From positions 1-37,925 of IMG/VR virus record IMGVR_UViG_3300035187_002427: a DNA stretch of 37,925 nt; one strand, written 5' to 3'. Position 1 is the stretch's first letter. Each line of letters opens with the position of its first letter. The notes beneath the pieces were generated by a model, which ran no database searches, was not told the origin of the DNA, and was given only the letters and a program-made list of their open reading frames with translations. A program made the translations under genes and the position numbers. Positions 28,582 to 37,723 of this stretch are shown one piece after another. Source of the DNA: a virus.

Positions 28582-30024
28582 CTAGCGGATCTCCTGTAGC
28601 TGGAATTGTTCCTTCGGGGCTTCCGTTGGGCTCTTTAGCGTTCCGTCGATGCTCGAAAGCAGCTTGCTAGCCTCTGCCGTGTTCTTGATTAGCTTATCGA
28701 TTGGGCTATCCGTTTGGCCTCGTACAAGCACCCGCGATTCAAAGGCAGTTAGCGATCGAATCTGGTCCTGCAACGCACTAGCCGCCCCGGCTCTTGGCTT
28801 CAAATCAATGCCAATTTCTAGTTTCATTGCGTCTTGCAATGCTGCTAGCCGCTCTCGGATCTTCGAGTCAAAATCTTCGGTAAGCCCGCCAACCGATTCA
28901 TCGAGGATTGCTTGCAAGCTCTTTTCTGTTTCGGTTATCACCCTTTCGCCGAACGATGGCATATCCTGAAAGGCTTCGGCAAACGTAGTCTTGCCCATCG
29001 CCACAACAGCCGTAATGGCCCCGATATTTTCAACTAACCAAGAGGCTTGAACCGCCATTTCCTGGAATCGAAAAACAGAATCGTTAGCGATGCGGTTTAC
29101 GCTCAACAGAATCGACGCCGAAACCGATTCCATAACGTCTTCAAACCGGAATATCGCAATCTCTGCCGCCGTGAACCCGGTTACAAAACCTTCGGCAATT
29201 CTCAATCCCGATTCCTGCGAAGAATCGGCCATCTGCTTTCCGTGTTGCTCAAAATCATCCATTGCCGGAATCATTGAGGCTTGAATGTACTCGAAGGCCA
29301 CCGCAAAGCCTCGATAGACAACATCCCGGATGGGTGCAAGCAAAGCCCCAGTTGACTCGTAAAGGTTTTTCGTAGCCACGTTCAAGGCTTCGCTAGCTTC
29401 TAACGCCGACTTTGCCGAGTCGGCCTTATTTAGCAAGCCCTTGGTGGCCAATTCACTAACCGCCGCAAGCCGTTCTTCGGTTGTGGCTAGTTCGTTGATA
29501 TTGGGAATAAGCCCCTCGAACGCCCCGAAGTTGCCCTTTGTTGCGTCCTCAACCATCCGCATCGCAGAGGACAAGTCTCGATCGAACACCCGCGATAACC
29601 CAAGAGCCGCTTCGGCCATGTCCTCGATATCGCCAACACCAGCACCGCGCCGCAATGCCTGGGCCATTTGGTCTTGGATGCGTCCCGAATCTACGTTGGT
29701 CATTCGCTCAAGGCTATTGGCAACTTTGACCATCTCATCCGATGCCGCTTTGCCTGCCCCTGGGATTAGAGCGACGGTCTCGGCAAGCTTGATCGATGAT
29801 CGGTTCAAATCGTCGAACGCTGCGACCGATGCCGATGCAAAGCCAACAATGGCCCGCCCCGCTTCGACGATTCCAATCACCGCTGCCGTCACGCCTGCCA
29901 ATTGGGCTAGCCCACGGATCGAAAACTCGACTTGCTGAGCCGTTTGCGTTACTTCTGCCGAGAATTGACGCAACACCGCCGAAGCTTCGTTTTTCGCTCC
30001 AAGTGTCACCTCTACGTCAGCCAT
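28582..30024 (-). CDS. Tape measure protein
   Basis: A 480-residue, largely helical protein following the G/GT chaperones. It has a hydrophobic segment around residues 40-70 (AGVTAAVIGIVEAGRAIVGF), Ala-rich helices, and RMVEDATKGNFGAFEGLIPNINELATTEERLAAV at about residues 150-185, which resembles conserved text in phage tape measures. At about 1.5 angstrom per residue it would specify a short tail of roughly 70 nm. Tape measures fill the tail lumen and enter the host envelope at infection. Confidence 0.8.
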   Translation of the reverse strand: MADVEVTLGAKNEASAVLRQFSAEVTQTAQQVEFSIRGLAQLAGVTAAVIGIVEAGRAIVGFASASVAAFDDLNRSSIKLAETVALIPGAGKAASDEMVKVANSLERMTNVDSGRIQDQMAQALRRGAGVGDIEDMAEAALGLSRVFDRDLSSAMRMVEDATKGNFGAFEGLIPNINELATTEERLAAVSELATKGLLNKADSAKSALEASEALNVATKNLYESTGALLAPIRDVVYRGFAVAFEYIQASMIPAMDDFEQHGKQMADSSQESGLRIAEGFVTGFTAAEIAIFRFEDVMESVSASILLSVNRIANDSVFRFQEMAVQASWLVENIGAITAVVAMGKTTFAEAFQDMPSFGERVITETEKSLQAILDESVGGLTEDFDSKIRERLAALQDAMKLEIGIDLKPRAGAASALQDQIRSLTAFESRVLVRGQTDSPIDKLIKNTAEASKLLSSIDGTLKSPTEAPKEQFQLQEIR

Positions 30025-30663
30025 TTTTGCGCCTTTGCTCTTCGATTCGGTTCACGTCGGCTTCGAGTGCGTTTTGCACCGAAACAAACCAAGCGTCTTG
30101 ATCGTAAATCCCGCCCGCCTCTGGCAAGACCCCTTTCGAGACCCAAGCCGCAAGGTTAGCCGCTGTACTGACTCGATGCCCTACGTAATCCTTCGGGCAA
30201 TCGTTGATTTCAAAATACCCTCGACCCTCGCAAGCATCGCACCCGGATTCGTCGCAACCTGGACAAGCTAGCATCAACGGGAGGTCGTTGCTTGGCTTGT
30301 TGTTGCATTGGTTTCGAGTGCAAGACTTGCATAGTTCGCCGCATCGGATAAATGCGGCTGTCCTTATTTTTTTTTATCACCTTCGCTAGCCGAATTGCCG
30401 CGTAGGCAGCAACTAACAAGCTTTACCGCGTCGGCAACTTCAATTTCTTCATCCCAATCGCTTATGGGCTTGTCGAGACTCCAACCGGCCAAGCAAATTG
30501 AGACGGCTTCGCGGATTGCTGCCATCTGTTTCTTTGGTTCGGTCGATTCCCTGAAGTCGCTGATAAGCCCCAGGACCTGTTCGGTCTTTCGGAACTTCAG
30601 GCGATTCAAGGTAAACTCGATGTCACACCCGTCAATTTTGTCTGTAAATGTACTAGGCTGCAT
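30017..30663 (-). CDS. GT-like tail chaperone made by -1 frameshift
   Basis: A shift into the -1 frame on the A9 run at 30367-30375 gives about 215 residues: the 99-residue G part plus 116 more. I translated the -1 frame from the run to 30017 and found no stop. The added part is rich in Cys pairs (RCGELCKSC, then CPGCDESGCDACEGRGY), so it probably binds zinc, and ends in a helical, basic tail. Its stop overlaps the tape measure start by 8 bases. In lambda the T part binds the tube protein while G binds the tape measure. Confidence 0.8.
30338..30375 (-). promoter_or_regulatory. Programmed -1 frameshift site with stimulatory stem-loop
   Basis: Nine consecutive A residues (30375-30367) read AAA AAA AAA TAA in the zero frame. 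Eight bases after the run, a perfect 7-bp stem (30358-30352 pairing with 30344-30338, GCCGCAT with ATGCGGC) closes a 7-base loop. The spacing is typical of bacterial -1 frameshift stimulators. The -1 frame stays open for a further 116 codons. Confidence 0.8.
30364..30663 (-). CDS. Tail assembly chaperone, G-like product
   Basis: This 99-residue acidic protein sits between tail tube and tape measure, the place of lambda gpG. It is the short product of a gene that also makes a longer GT form by frameshifting. It ends in GDKKK, encoded by GAT and nine A residues, followed immediately by TAA. Chaperones of this kind coat the tape measure before the tube polymerises and are absent from the virion. 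It overlaps the tail tube gene by 11 bases. Confidence 0.8.
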   Translation of the reverse strand: MQPSTFTDKIDGCDIEFTLNRLKFRKTEQVLGLISDFRESTEPKKQMAAIREAVSICLAGWSLDKPISDWDEEIEVADAVKLVSCCLRGNSASEGDKKK

Positions 30664-31591
30664 GGTTGAAAGCGATTGAGAATTCTTGATCCGAAGCGTC
30701 TACGTTTTTGTTGGCTTGCCATTCGAGTTGATCGGTCATAATGCCGTTCCGCTCACCCATTGGCTTGGCTACTAGCTGAGCCTTGGGCATTGCGAAGACA
30801 AGCGTTGAGGTTGTTGGTCCCGCGATAGTAAACGATAGGCTTGCCTCTGTCCCGTCGCGGAATTGGCTGTATCGGTTTTGAGTGGCAATCAACTTGGATT
30901 CAGGATTGCCAGTGATTCGCGGATTGCGATCCGTGATAACAAAGCTATCGACGCCTGCCGCCGAGGTCGAGCATTCCCGAGCGGTAATCACGTTGCCTAG
31001 ATCGATCGTTGCCGATTCAAGGCAGATATTCGTCGACGCCCAAGACGTTGCACCGCCTGCAACACGAAGCGGTAGCGTGTTGACGTAGTTGATCGAAGAT
31101 GGGATTGCCGCGTCTGCTTCGTCGTCGTAGACCCCTTGGAAATCAAATTCAACCCGGCCCATTCGCCCGGTCGGCAGGACGAACCGGGCATTGCCGACAG
31201 CCCCGTAAATACGCCGCCGCACCCCATCGAAGAACCCCGCAATGGTGAGAGTCTTTACGCTGCTGCCCGATGCCGGAACTTCGGTTTTAGGAAACCAAGT
31301 AGCCGTTGAAAGCACAACGCCGCAAGCAGGCAGGAAAGTGCTGGCCCATGCCGGAACTGCCGAGCCGTCATAAGCTAGATCAACCGAGAATGTAGCCCGG
31401 CCAATTCTGGCCCCTGGAATCGAGGTTAAGCGACCGAATCCGCCTTGGCCTTGCCTTTCTTCAAAAGGAAACTCCGGGTTAATCATAAGGTCATAAGCAT
31501 TGACCGTGCAATCGGCTGCCGCGATGGTTTCGGCTGTGCCTACGGTCGATTCAATCTTGGCACCCAAAACGGTCTTTTTTCTAAGTAGCAT
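30653..31591 (-). CDS. Major tail tube protein
   Basis: A 312-residue protein with the pattern of a lambda gpV/Mu-like tail tube subunit: it opens with a KKTVLGAKIESTVGTAETI segment, then beta strands, and holds ARIGRATFSVDLAYDGSAVPAWASTFLPACG, a stretch common in tube proteins of this type. It lies directly before the two chaperone frames and the tape measure. GGAG lies 9 bases before the start. The protein would polymerise around the tape measure to form the non-contractile tube. Confidence 0.8.
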   Translation of the reverse strand: MLLRKKTVLGAKIESTVGTAETIAAADCTVNAYDLMINPEFPFEERQGQGGFGRLTSIPGARIGRATFSVDLAYDGSAVPAWASTFLPACGVVLSTATWFPKTEVPASGSSVKTLTIAGFFDGVRRRIYGAVGNARFVLPTGRMGRVEFDFQGVYDDEADAAIPSSINYVNTLPLRVAGGATSWASTNICLESATIDLGNVITARECSTSAAGVDSFVITDRNPRITGNPESKLIATQNRYSQFRDGTEASLSFTIAGPTTSTLVFAMPKAQLVAKPMGERNGIMTDQLEWQANKNVDASDQEFSIAFNHAA

Positions 31592-32162
31592 ATTTGTCTC
31601 TCCCGAGTATGTCGTTTGCGTCCTGTTTGGCTTCTTTGAGCTTGCGAACCATTATTGATTTAGCTTGAGCCGCCCCGCGATCAAAAGCATCTTTGACGCC
31701 CTCGATCTTGGTAGCTTGCAAGTCTCTTAGTTTCTGGATTGGAAATCGAGCCCGTCCGAGCCGCTTGTAAATGTTCCTGCCTAGCTTGGCGATCTTCGGC
31801 CCGAAAGCCCCGTCGAATACCATTGCCGGGGTGCCTCGAACGAATTCAATCTCGACCCCTTCAACCGTTTGCCTAGCCTTAAACGCCCGAAGCGGAACGG
31901 TAAACGTATCGTCGATTTTTAGAATCGATTCCTTGGCTAGCACGTTGTCGATTATCTTTTCGTCGACGCAAAAGGCCCTCAATTCCTCAACCCTTTCGAC
32001 GGCCATCGCTGTTCGTATTTCGCGTTCTGTCCGCCGCCTTGTTTCCTTGGTAGCTTCCTCGATGCGATTGCTAAAAGCCTTCTCTATTCCGTCGGCGTAG
32101 TTGATTACCCGCTCGGCTGCTAGCTTCGATTTTTCTTCGTGCGCCTGGATGTCGATTATCAT
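31581..32162 (-). CDS. Minor tail protein Z-like
   Basis: A 193-residue, strongly charged and mostly helical protein. A central region (VPLRAFKARQTVEGVEIEF then GAFGPKIAKLGRNIYKRLGR) resembles prophage minor tail protein Z (lambda gpZ family), which connects tail and head. It precedes the tail tube gene, as in lambda order, and overlaps it by 11 bases. The N-terminal 60 residues form a likely coiled coil with many Glu and Arg. Confidence 0.65.
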   Translation of the reverse strand: MIIDIQAHEEKSKLAAERVINYADGIEKAFSNRIEEATKETRRRTEREIRTAMAVERVEELRAFCVDEKIIDNVLAKESILKIDDTFTVPLRAFKARQTVEGVEIEFVRGTPAMVFDGAFGPKIAKLGRNIYKRLGRARFPIQKLRDLQATKIEGVKDAFDRGAAQAKSIMVRKLKEAKQDANDILGRDKYAT

Positions 32163-32166
32163 TGCG

Positions 32167-32655
32167 TTATCGCCTCACCGTCGGATCGTCTTCATCGACT
32201 CGATAGGTCACGATCAACTGCATGTTTGCCCCGTCGATACCGCCATCGGACGTAAAGTTGATCTTGGTCCCAAAGGTAGCAAACAAAGCGTTCCCGTCGA
32301 AGGTATGCCAGGAACTAGCCGGGTTGCAGATGCACTTGCGAACATCTGACCCGAATTGATTTAGTAGCGTGTCGATCGCGTCTTGGCTTCGCTCTGAGGG
32401 CATCAAAACCAGACGGATATTGAACTGCTGAGCCAAGGCAACCGCCGGAGGATTGCCCGGACAGGATAGCTCAGGAACCTCGTTTTGGACGCCCTGAGTT
32501 ATGATGATTTGGCGATCGATCGGCGTGTAGTTGGCAAATCGAGTGGGTCGCTTTACCTCTTGAACATCGGTTGGGTACGTAGTCGAATCGCCAACCATAG
32601 CCGATAGCCTGGATTCCAATTCGACCGCGATTAACTCAATGATGGCTAACGACAC
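32167..32655 (-). CDS. Tail terminator-like protein, putative
   Basis: A 162-residue protein between the head-completion gene and the minor tail Z-like gene, matching the position of lambda gpU-type tail terminators. It starts with an amphipathic helix (IIELIAVELESRLSAMVG) and ends with a beta segment (MQLIVTYRVDEDDP) common at the C-terminus of phage tail completion proteins that form rings on the tail. The family call is from position, size and pattern only. Confidence 0.5.
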   Translation of the reverse strand: MSLAIIELIAVELESRLSAMVGDSTTYPTDVQEVKRPTRFANYTPIDRQIIITQGVQNEVPELSCPGNPPAVALAQQFNIRLVLMPSERSQDAIDTLLNQFGSDVRKCICNPASSWHTFDGNALFATFGTKINFTSDGGIDGANMQLIVTYRVDEDDPTVRR

Positions 32656-32993
32656 TCTAAAACCAACATCCCTTCATCATGCTCAACAAGCCGAACAATA
32701 GACCGCCGCTCAACCGGTTCGCCGACTCGGGGGGATAGTCCAATCTGATCCCCGCCGAGGTCTAATTCATCGCTTGCGATACCTTCGGCTTCATCGTTCG
32801 GAGCCCTGACCCTGAAAAGCGGAGTTACTAGGTCAGAGGCTTCCGGTAGCTGCAAAGAATCCTCTCGCTCGACTACCGCGTTGATCTTCCTCGACCGACC
32901 GTTTCGCTTGTAGTAAACGATCGATTCGGCGAAGTCTTGCGGGTTGGCGAATACCGTCTTGGCATCCTCGATGATGGTATCGTGAAGGCTCAC
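32646..32993 (-). CDS. Head completion (gpFII-like) protein, putative
   Basis: A 115-residue protein in the slot between capsid and tail terminator, where lambda gpFII and related connectors are found. It has an N-terminal acidic helix (DTIIEDAKTVFANPQDFAESI), a YYKRNG turn and a C-terminal beta-rich half ending in VEHDEGMLVLECR. The phrase FANPQDFAE is typical of phage head-tail joining proteins of this size. It overlaps the following gene by 10 bases. Confidence 0.55.
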   Translation of the reverse strand: MSLHDTIIEDAKTVFANPQDFAESIVYYKRNGRSRKINAVVEREDSLQLPEASDLVTPLFRVRAPNDEAEGIASDELDLGGDQIGLSPRVGEPVERRSIVRLVEHDEGMLVLECR

Positions 32994-32996
32994 GGA

Positions 32997-33665
32997 TTAG
33001 GCTCGCTTGCAAGTCACCTTGAAGTAGTCAACAACAACCGAATCGACGTTGGCACTGGACGATTTTTGCAACTGAACAAGCGGTTGCAATCCCGAGGAGT
33101 AGCCGCTCATATCGAAGGTGGTTGTCGCGCCGACTCGCTGGCCGTCGATGTAGAACTTGACATCGCTCTTGCCGCCGGTGAAGTCAATCACGAATTCCTT
33201 GTACGTGGTCCCGAGCGTCACGCCGCTGGAGATGTCATCGTTGTCTCGCACCCCGTCGTCAGTTTCGAGGTAAACAAGCGTTGTGCTGTTTGCCCCTTCC
33301 ATGCGAAACCATGCGTTGGCCGCAACATCGTTGGCGGTATCGTTTCGAGCCGAGCCAAGACCGAAGCAGAGGATTGAGCCGCTGGTGAAGGTAGCCGCCC
33401 CGATCTTTACCCGCATTTCAAGCCGCTGGATCAAGTCGATGTCAAAGTCGAGTGCGTCATTGAAGTGCAAGCAAACGTTCTCGACTTCGCTGGTGGATGC
33501 AAGCGTTAGGGTAGCTTCGCTAGTCCCTTTGGAATAGGTCGGAGCCCCAGAGGAAGAGGTGTCATCAACAAGCCAAGCCATAGCCGGGTCTGCCGAAGTT
33601 GGAAACGTGGCTACCGCCCCGTTGAAATCGTCGTAAAAAATCTGAAAGTCACGCATGTCGCCCAT
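32997..33665 (-). CDS. LamG-like capsid decoration or minor capsid protein
   Basis: A 222-residue protein placed directly after the capsid gene, where decoration proteins usually lie. The sequence is beta-rich with a concanavalin/LamG-like pattern: FYDDFNGAV near the start, LEMRVKIG, a KSDVKFYIDGQRVGATTTF strand pair, and a closing VDYFKVTCKR. The frame is open upstream to 33743, but the start at 33665 has AGGA about 9 bases before ATG, so I prefer it. Jelly-roll proteins here often decorate capsids and may bind sugars. Function is inferred from fold pattern and position. Confidence 0.6.
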   Translation of the reverse strand: MGDMRDFQIFYDDFNGAVATFPTSADPAMAWLVDDTSSSGAPTYSKGTSEATLTLASTSEVENVCLHFNDALDFDIDLIQRLEMRVKIGAATFTSGSILCFGLGSARNDTANDVAANAWFRMEGANSTTLVYLETDDGVRDNDDISSGVTLGTTYKEFVIDFTGGKSDVKFYIDGQRVGATTTFDMSGYSSGLQPLVQLQKSSSANVDSVVVDYFKVTCKRA

Positions 33666-33749
33666 GTTCTTATATTCCTGTATTGTGAATTTTGTTGCCG
33701 TCCCAAAAAGCCCCCAAGCAATCGCCCAGGGGCTAAATTTCAATCGACA

Positions 33750-35945
33750 CTACGCACGATTTGCGAATATGCCGCGATGCTCGATTACCGCCGCTGCAAA
33801 CGATTGGCGAACGGTGTAGATGTACGAATCGTTTCGGATGTTGTAATCAGACTCCAAGACCGGCGATTCTTCGCCACTCAAGAAGCTGATTTCAACCGTG
33901 TCAATCAAGCTGTTATCCGCGATTGCATACCAGTTGGTCGCGCTGTTGGCGTCCAGGTATGGGCTTGCAACAACTCGCAACTGCCGAGCACCGCCGCGAC
34001 CGTAAAGGTTCGAGACGCCGCTATTCTTCTCGCTCTCGACCGATGCCGTCGAATTGACAAGCTCCAATGCTGTCCCTGCGTAGGCCAAAGGCACTAAGAG
34101 TATCGACGGGGTGAGCCCGAGGAAGACGTCGCTGTTGAGCCCCTTCTGCTTGCCCATCACCTCAAAGGCTTTGTCAAGGGTCGCCTTGGCTGGAGCCCCT
34201 GCACCGCCCGAAAGGTTAGTCCCGGAGGTGTGCGATGCCGAGAACAAATTGAAACCATCGGGCATCAACGGATTTGACAGGAAGACATCGTAGATTGCTT
34301 TTTCCTGGGTTCGTCGAGCCGCCGAGCCGTGCATCGCTGGGATGCGCGAAAGTGCGTCCAGGTCGTCGTTGATAACCGTCTCCCAAGTGACGGTAAATTC
34401 CTTGCCGTACTTCTCGATCTTGTACGACTTGCGTTGGTCAACAACCTTGCCCTCTGGGTAGTCTTTGCCTTCAGGAACAACCTCAAGGTTTGGCGATTCG
34501 CCAAGGCTGATTCGGTTGATGTTTTTAAAATCGTCAACCGACTGGGCTTGCCTTACCCATTGGTCCCAAGTGTATGGGGCCTCGACATAAGACGCCGTGA
34601 GGGTCTTGCTGGCCGCATCCAAAAGCAGGCTGGAGAACGATCCGCTGGTGTGGTAAACGTCATTCGATCGACGGATATTCAGTCGGCCGGCAATCCCCGG
34701 GTGGCCCATTGCAATGCGAACGATATCGCCTTTGTTGTGGTGCTCTGGATTGACGCCCATTCGCCTTACGCAAGCCTCAGCAAGCCGATAGAGTCCGAGG
34801 TTGCGGAAGTGTTCCGCGCCTTGAACGTCTGGGGCCTTTTGATGCTTGATCTGGCCTTGGAAGCATCGCTGCACCAAGCCCGCCGAAGCTTGAGCCATGA
34901 ATTTATCATGCTCGCTTTCGGTCACGCTGAAACTGGAGCCCTCGACGGCCCCGCCTAGTGGTTGAGAAGCCATCTTTCGGATGATCCTTTCTTGAGCGAT
35001 TTCAACGGTCACGGATGGATCGTCAACCAAAGAGTCTGCGAAGCTTCGCTCAAGCTTTGCAACTATGCAATTGGAAACGATTGTTTTACGTCGGTCGGCG
35101 TCGGCCTTAAGTTGCCTTGCAACTTCGGCTTCGACTTTCTTTTCGGTGTCTTCCATTCGCATGGCGTCTTCGGGCTTTTCTTCGGCCCGCATGGTTTCTT
35201 CGGGCTTGTCGGCCATCGATTCGACTTGCCCCATCGGAGCCGCGTCAGATCCGGCTTGGCCTGCCGCTTTGCCTGCGAGGTAAACAATGATCTGCATTGG
35301 ATCGGTCATGCCCTCAGGCAACCCGAGACCCTTCAACGTTGCCATTAGGCTTTCGTCCATTCTCTCAACCCTTTCCTGGTCGTAAGACCTGCGAACAGTA
35401 GAATTCGGATCTGCGCCCGTTGCGCAAATCGAAGCGTTATGGGGTTCCCATGCGGTAACAATTTCCGCTGGCCCCTCAATCACCTTGCCTTGTCGGGTGG
35501 TGTACGTTTGGCCCTCTCGAACGAATTGACGTTCAAGAATCTGGGCATCAATTGAGAAGTCGTTTAAGTGGCCTTCGGTGTATCTGGTTGCGACAATCTG
35601 CGAGTCTGGATCGCTTGCAAAGTCAGGCAGGCCCAAAAGCTCATCGCCCTCGATAACGATGTTGCGAATCGAGCCAAAGACGTTGCGTACGGTCTTGTCG
35701 TTGTGACTGTCGACGATAGGCAACTGCTTTTTGTCGTTGCGGAATCGGACCCCATCCATGAGCAATACTTGCTTGATCCAACCGCGATCCTGGTCGTAGA
35801 TGTCAATCGGCGTTTCGGTCGCAATCACCGCTCGGCCATCTTTCACGGTCCCGAATTGGCGAACAATCGAACCGCCCTCGATAGGCTTGGCTTGGTGTCT
35901 TGCGTCAAGTTCCTTGCGTCGCTTGATTAGGTCGCTTTTGTTCAT
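33750..35945 (-). CDS. Fused prohead protease, scaffold and major capsid protein
   Basis: A 731-residue protein with three parts. Residues about 25-190 look like an HK97/U35-type prohead protease, with a candidate catalytic His in DSHN (H81) and Ser in NDFSID (S131). Residues about 235-300 are highly charged and helical with repeated EExPEDAMR-like units, as expected of a scaffold or delta domain. Residues about 420-731 resemble a HK97-fold major capsid protein of the Mu gpT-like kind. No separate capsid gene is present nearby, which supports the fusion. The protease would be expected to cut itself and the scaffold away during maturation. The start overlaps the portal stop (ATGA). Confidence 0.85.
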   Translation of the reverse strand: MNKSDLIKRRKELDARHQAKPIEGGSIVRQFGTVKDGRAVIATETPIDIYDQDRGWIKQVLLMDGVRFRNDKKQLPIVDSHNDKTVRNVFGSIRNIVIEGDELLGLPDFASDPDSQIVATRYTEGHLNDFSIDAQILERQFVREGQTYTTRQGKVIEGPAEIVTAWEPHNASICATGADPNSTVRRSYDQERVERMDESLMATLKGLGLPEGMTDPMQIIVYLAGKAAGQAGSDAAPMGQVESMADKPEETMRAEEKPEDAMRMEDTEKKVEAEVARQLKADADRRKTIVSNCIVAKLERSFADSLVDDPSVTVEIAQERIIRKMASQPLGGAVEGSSFSVTESEHDKFMAQASAGLVQRCFQGQIKHQKAPDVQGAEHFRNLGLYRLAEACVRRMGVNPEHHNKGDIVRIAMGHPGIAGRLNIRRSNDVYHTSGSFSSLLLDAASKTLTASYVEAPYTWDQWVRQAQSVDDFKNINRISLGESPNLEVVPEGKDYPEGKVVDQRKSYKIEKYGKEFTVTWETVINDDLDALSRIPAMHGSAARRTQEKAIYDVFLSNPLMPDGFNLFSASHTSGTNLSGGAGAPAKATLDKAFEVMGKQKGLNSDVFLGLTPSILLVPLAYAGTALELVNSTASVESEKNSGVSNLYGRGGARQLRVVASPYLDANSATNWYAIADNSLIDTVEISFLSGEESPVLESDYNIRNDSYIYTVRQSFAAAVIEHRGIFANRA

Positions 35946-37723
35946 GCTGTCACCTCAGCCGGTAGCGTGTCCACTGATCCGTCTTTTGCGTCGTCAATTA
36001 GGGCCTGTACGCTCGCTTCGCTCATGCCGACCGACGATAGGAACACCCTGGCCGCCGCTTCGCTGATAGCCCCGCTGGAAAGCTCGTTGAGGGTCTTGGC
36101 AATGGCTTTGCGGTTGCGGTTGAATTGGAGCGTCGATAGCCCCATCATTTCGCCGCTTCCGGTCGCTGGTTGGGTTTCTGTCGCCCCTTGAGTTTGAGCC
36201 GCCGAAATCGCTAGCTGTTGCTGTTCCGGGGTCTGCAAGCCAAGCTTGGCAAGCAATCGATTTTCTTTGGCCCGCTGGTAGAAGACCGTCCGGAAGTTGA
36301 GCCCCTGGGCCCCAAGGACTTCGGAGTAGGTCGCCGTGAATGAATTGATGCCCGCTTCGCTTGTGACTTGCTCAACGCCCGGATCGACCCATTCCCATTT
36401 AGGTGTCTGCCATTCGACAGGGGTGAACCGCCTACGATCGCTTAGGATGTCAAACGACGAGGGGAATCCTTCTAGTCCAGTAATGGCCGCCCTGGTGCAG
36501 AACTGATCCCAAACAGGCTGTAGCAAGTGCCGAATAATGTACTTCTGAATGATGCGAAACCGCCGACGATCTTCGAGTTGGCTTGTCCGGCTCGAACTGT
36601 AGGAGGTTTGCGAATAGTCCCGAGCTACAACCTCGTAGGATAGCCCAGTGCCTACCGCGATACCCCGAAGGATAACCTTGGTCCATTCACCCGCGCTAGT
36701 GTTCGGTCGCGTTGGGTTGATAACCTCAACCGACTCATTCGGGTTGAGTTCGAAGACTAGCCCCGGCTCCAAGTATCGCTCTTGATTGCCCCTCCGGTCT
36801 GTCCCGTCGCCCGCTTCTGGGTCGCTTAGTCTGCCCAATGGCGTTTCGGTCTTGATTGCCGCCGTGAAGCAAGACGCAATAGCCGAGGCTTGGAGCTCGT
36901 TGTCGAGATACGTTCCAAGGTCGCGAATGGACGCCAATGCTGGAGCGAACCAAGTGACGCCCCGCGTCTGTCCGACTCGATCTTGCCTGAATAGATGGAT
37001 GATTTCCCTGGCCGGGATTTCCTTCGGCGTCCTTGAGACTGCGTAGGGCTGCAAGGGGTGATCGTCATAAATCATATAGGCAAGGGGCTTGCCTGATTCA
37101 TCAACCTTGATCCCGCGAATCACCCGCGTACCATCGCCGCGATCGATGCCCATCGTGTAGGTGTCTCGATCGGTCGCTAGCCTGTCGGCCTCGATGATTT
37201 CAAGGGCCATCGGAATCGGTCGAGAGATGCCCCGGTATTCCGTTGATGGTAGATTGACTACCCTGATTAGAACCTCGCCCGCTTCGACCATTTCGCGAAG
37301 GGCGATAATTTGGATTTCTTCGAGGGTAAGCCGCCCGTTGATATCCGCGACTTCAGACCACTCGGACCAAGCCTTATCGCGTAGGTCGTTGATGTCCTCG
37401 ATGTCATCGCCTTCGGGGGTCTCGAAGGTCGATTGGGCTTGGATGCCAGCACCGACAACCGAAGAAACGATGGTATCTACAACGCCCCATGCGTAGGAAT
37501 TGTCTCTAACCAGCCGCCTTGCCTCTGCCCTGAGACGGTCAGCCCCGAATGGGCCCATAAGCTCTTGGTCGGCTGGTAGATTCTTCGGGTGTCTGTTGCT
37601 GCTTACCCGCGATGGTTCGGCCCCTTGGTAGGATCGCGCAAGGGCCTTGCGTGCTTGCTGCCGTCGCAATCCTGCGATTGGGCTAACTGCCGAGACAACC
37701 GAATCAATAAATCGAGTAATCAT
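35942..37723 (-). CDS. Phage portal protein, lambda gpB family
   Basis: A 593-residue protein of normal length for lambda-family portals, which form the dodecameric ring at the capsid vertex through which DNA is packaged and ejected. The N-terminal third carries the family signature: an alternating polar segment, then RRLVRDNSYAWGVVDTIVSS at about residues 67-86 and a VVGAGI turn. The middle has the conserved IIHLFRQDRVGQTRGVTWF stretch, and a DYSQTSYSSSRTS segment follows. The last roughly 100 residues are Gln- and Ala-rich and probably a flexible tail. Both ends overlap neighbouring genes by ATGA, so expression is probably coupled with gpW and the capsid fusion. Confidence 0.93.
   Translation of the reverse strand: MITRFIDSVVSAVSPIAGLRRQQARKALARSYQGAEPSRVSSNRHPKNLPADQELMGPFGADRLRAEARRLVRDNSYAWGVVDTIVSSVVGAGIQAQSTFETPEGDDIEDINDLRDKAWSEWSEVADINGRLTLEEIQIIALREMVEAGEVLIRVVNLPSTEYRGISRPIPMALEIIEADRLATDRDTYTMGIDRGDGTRVIRGIKVDESGKPLAYMIYDDHPLQPYAVSRTPKEIPAREIIHLFRQDRVGQTRGVTWFAPALASIRDLGTYLDNELQASAIASCFTAAIKTETPLGRLSDPEAGDGTDRRGNQERYLEPGLVFELNPNESVEVINPTRPNTSAGEWTKVILRGIAVGTGLSYEVVARDYSQTSYSSSRTSQLEDRRRFRIIQKYIIRHLLQPVWDQFCTRAAITGLEGFPSSFDILSDRRRFTPVEWQTPKWEWVDPGVEQVTSEAGINSFTATYSEVLGAQGLNFRTVFYQRAKENRLLAKLGLQTPEQQQLAISAAQTQGATETQPATGSGEMMGLSTLQFNRNRKAIAKTLNELSSGAISEAAARVFLSSVGMSEASVQALIDDAKDGSVDTLPAEVTA

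Noticed and set aside
30210-30419. Minus-strand frame of 69 codons beside the frameshift site
   Set aside because: It lies in the +1 frame, not the -1 frame reached from the slip site, has no ribosome site and is fully covered by G and GT.
34329-34958. Plus-strand frame of 209 codons inside the capsid fusion
   Set aside because: It is opposite the clearly coding capsid domain and has no recognisable motif.
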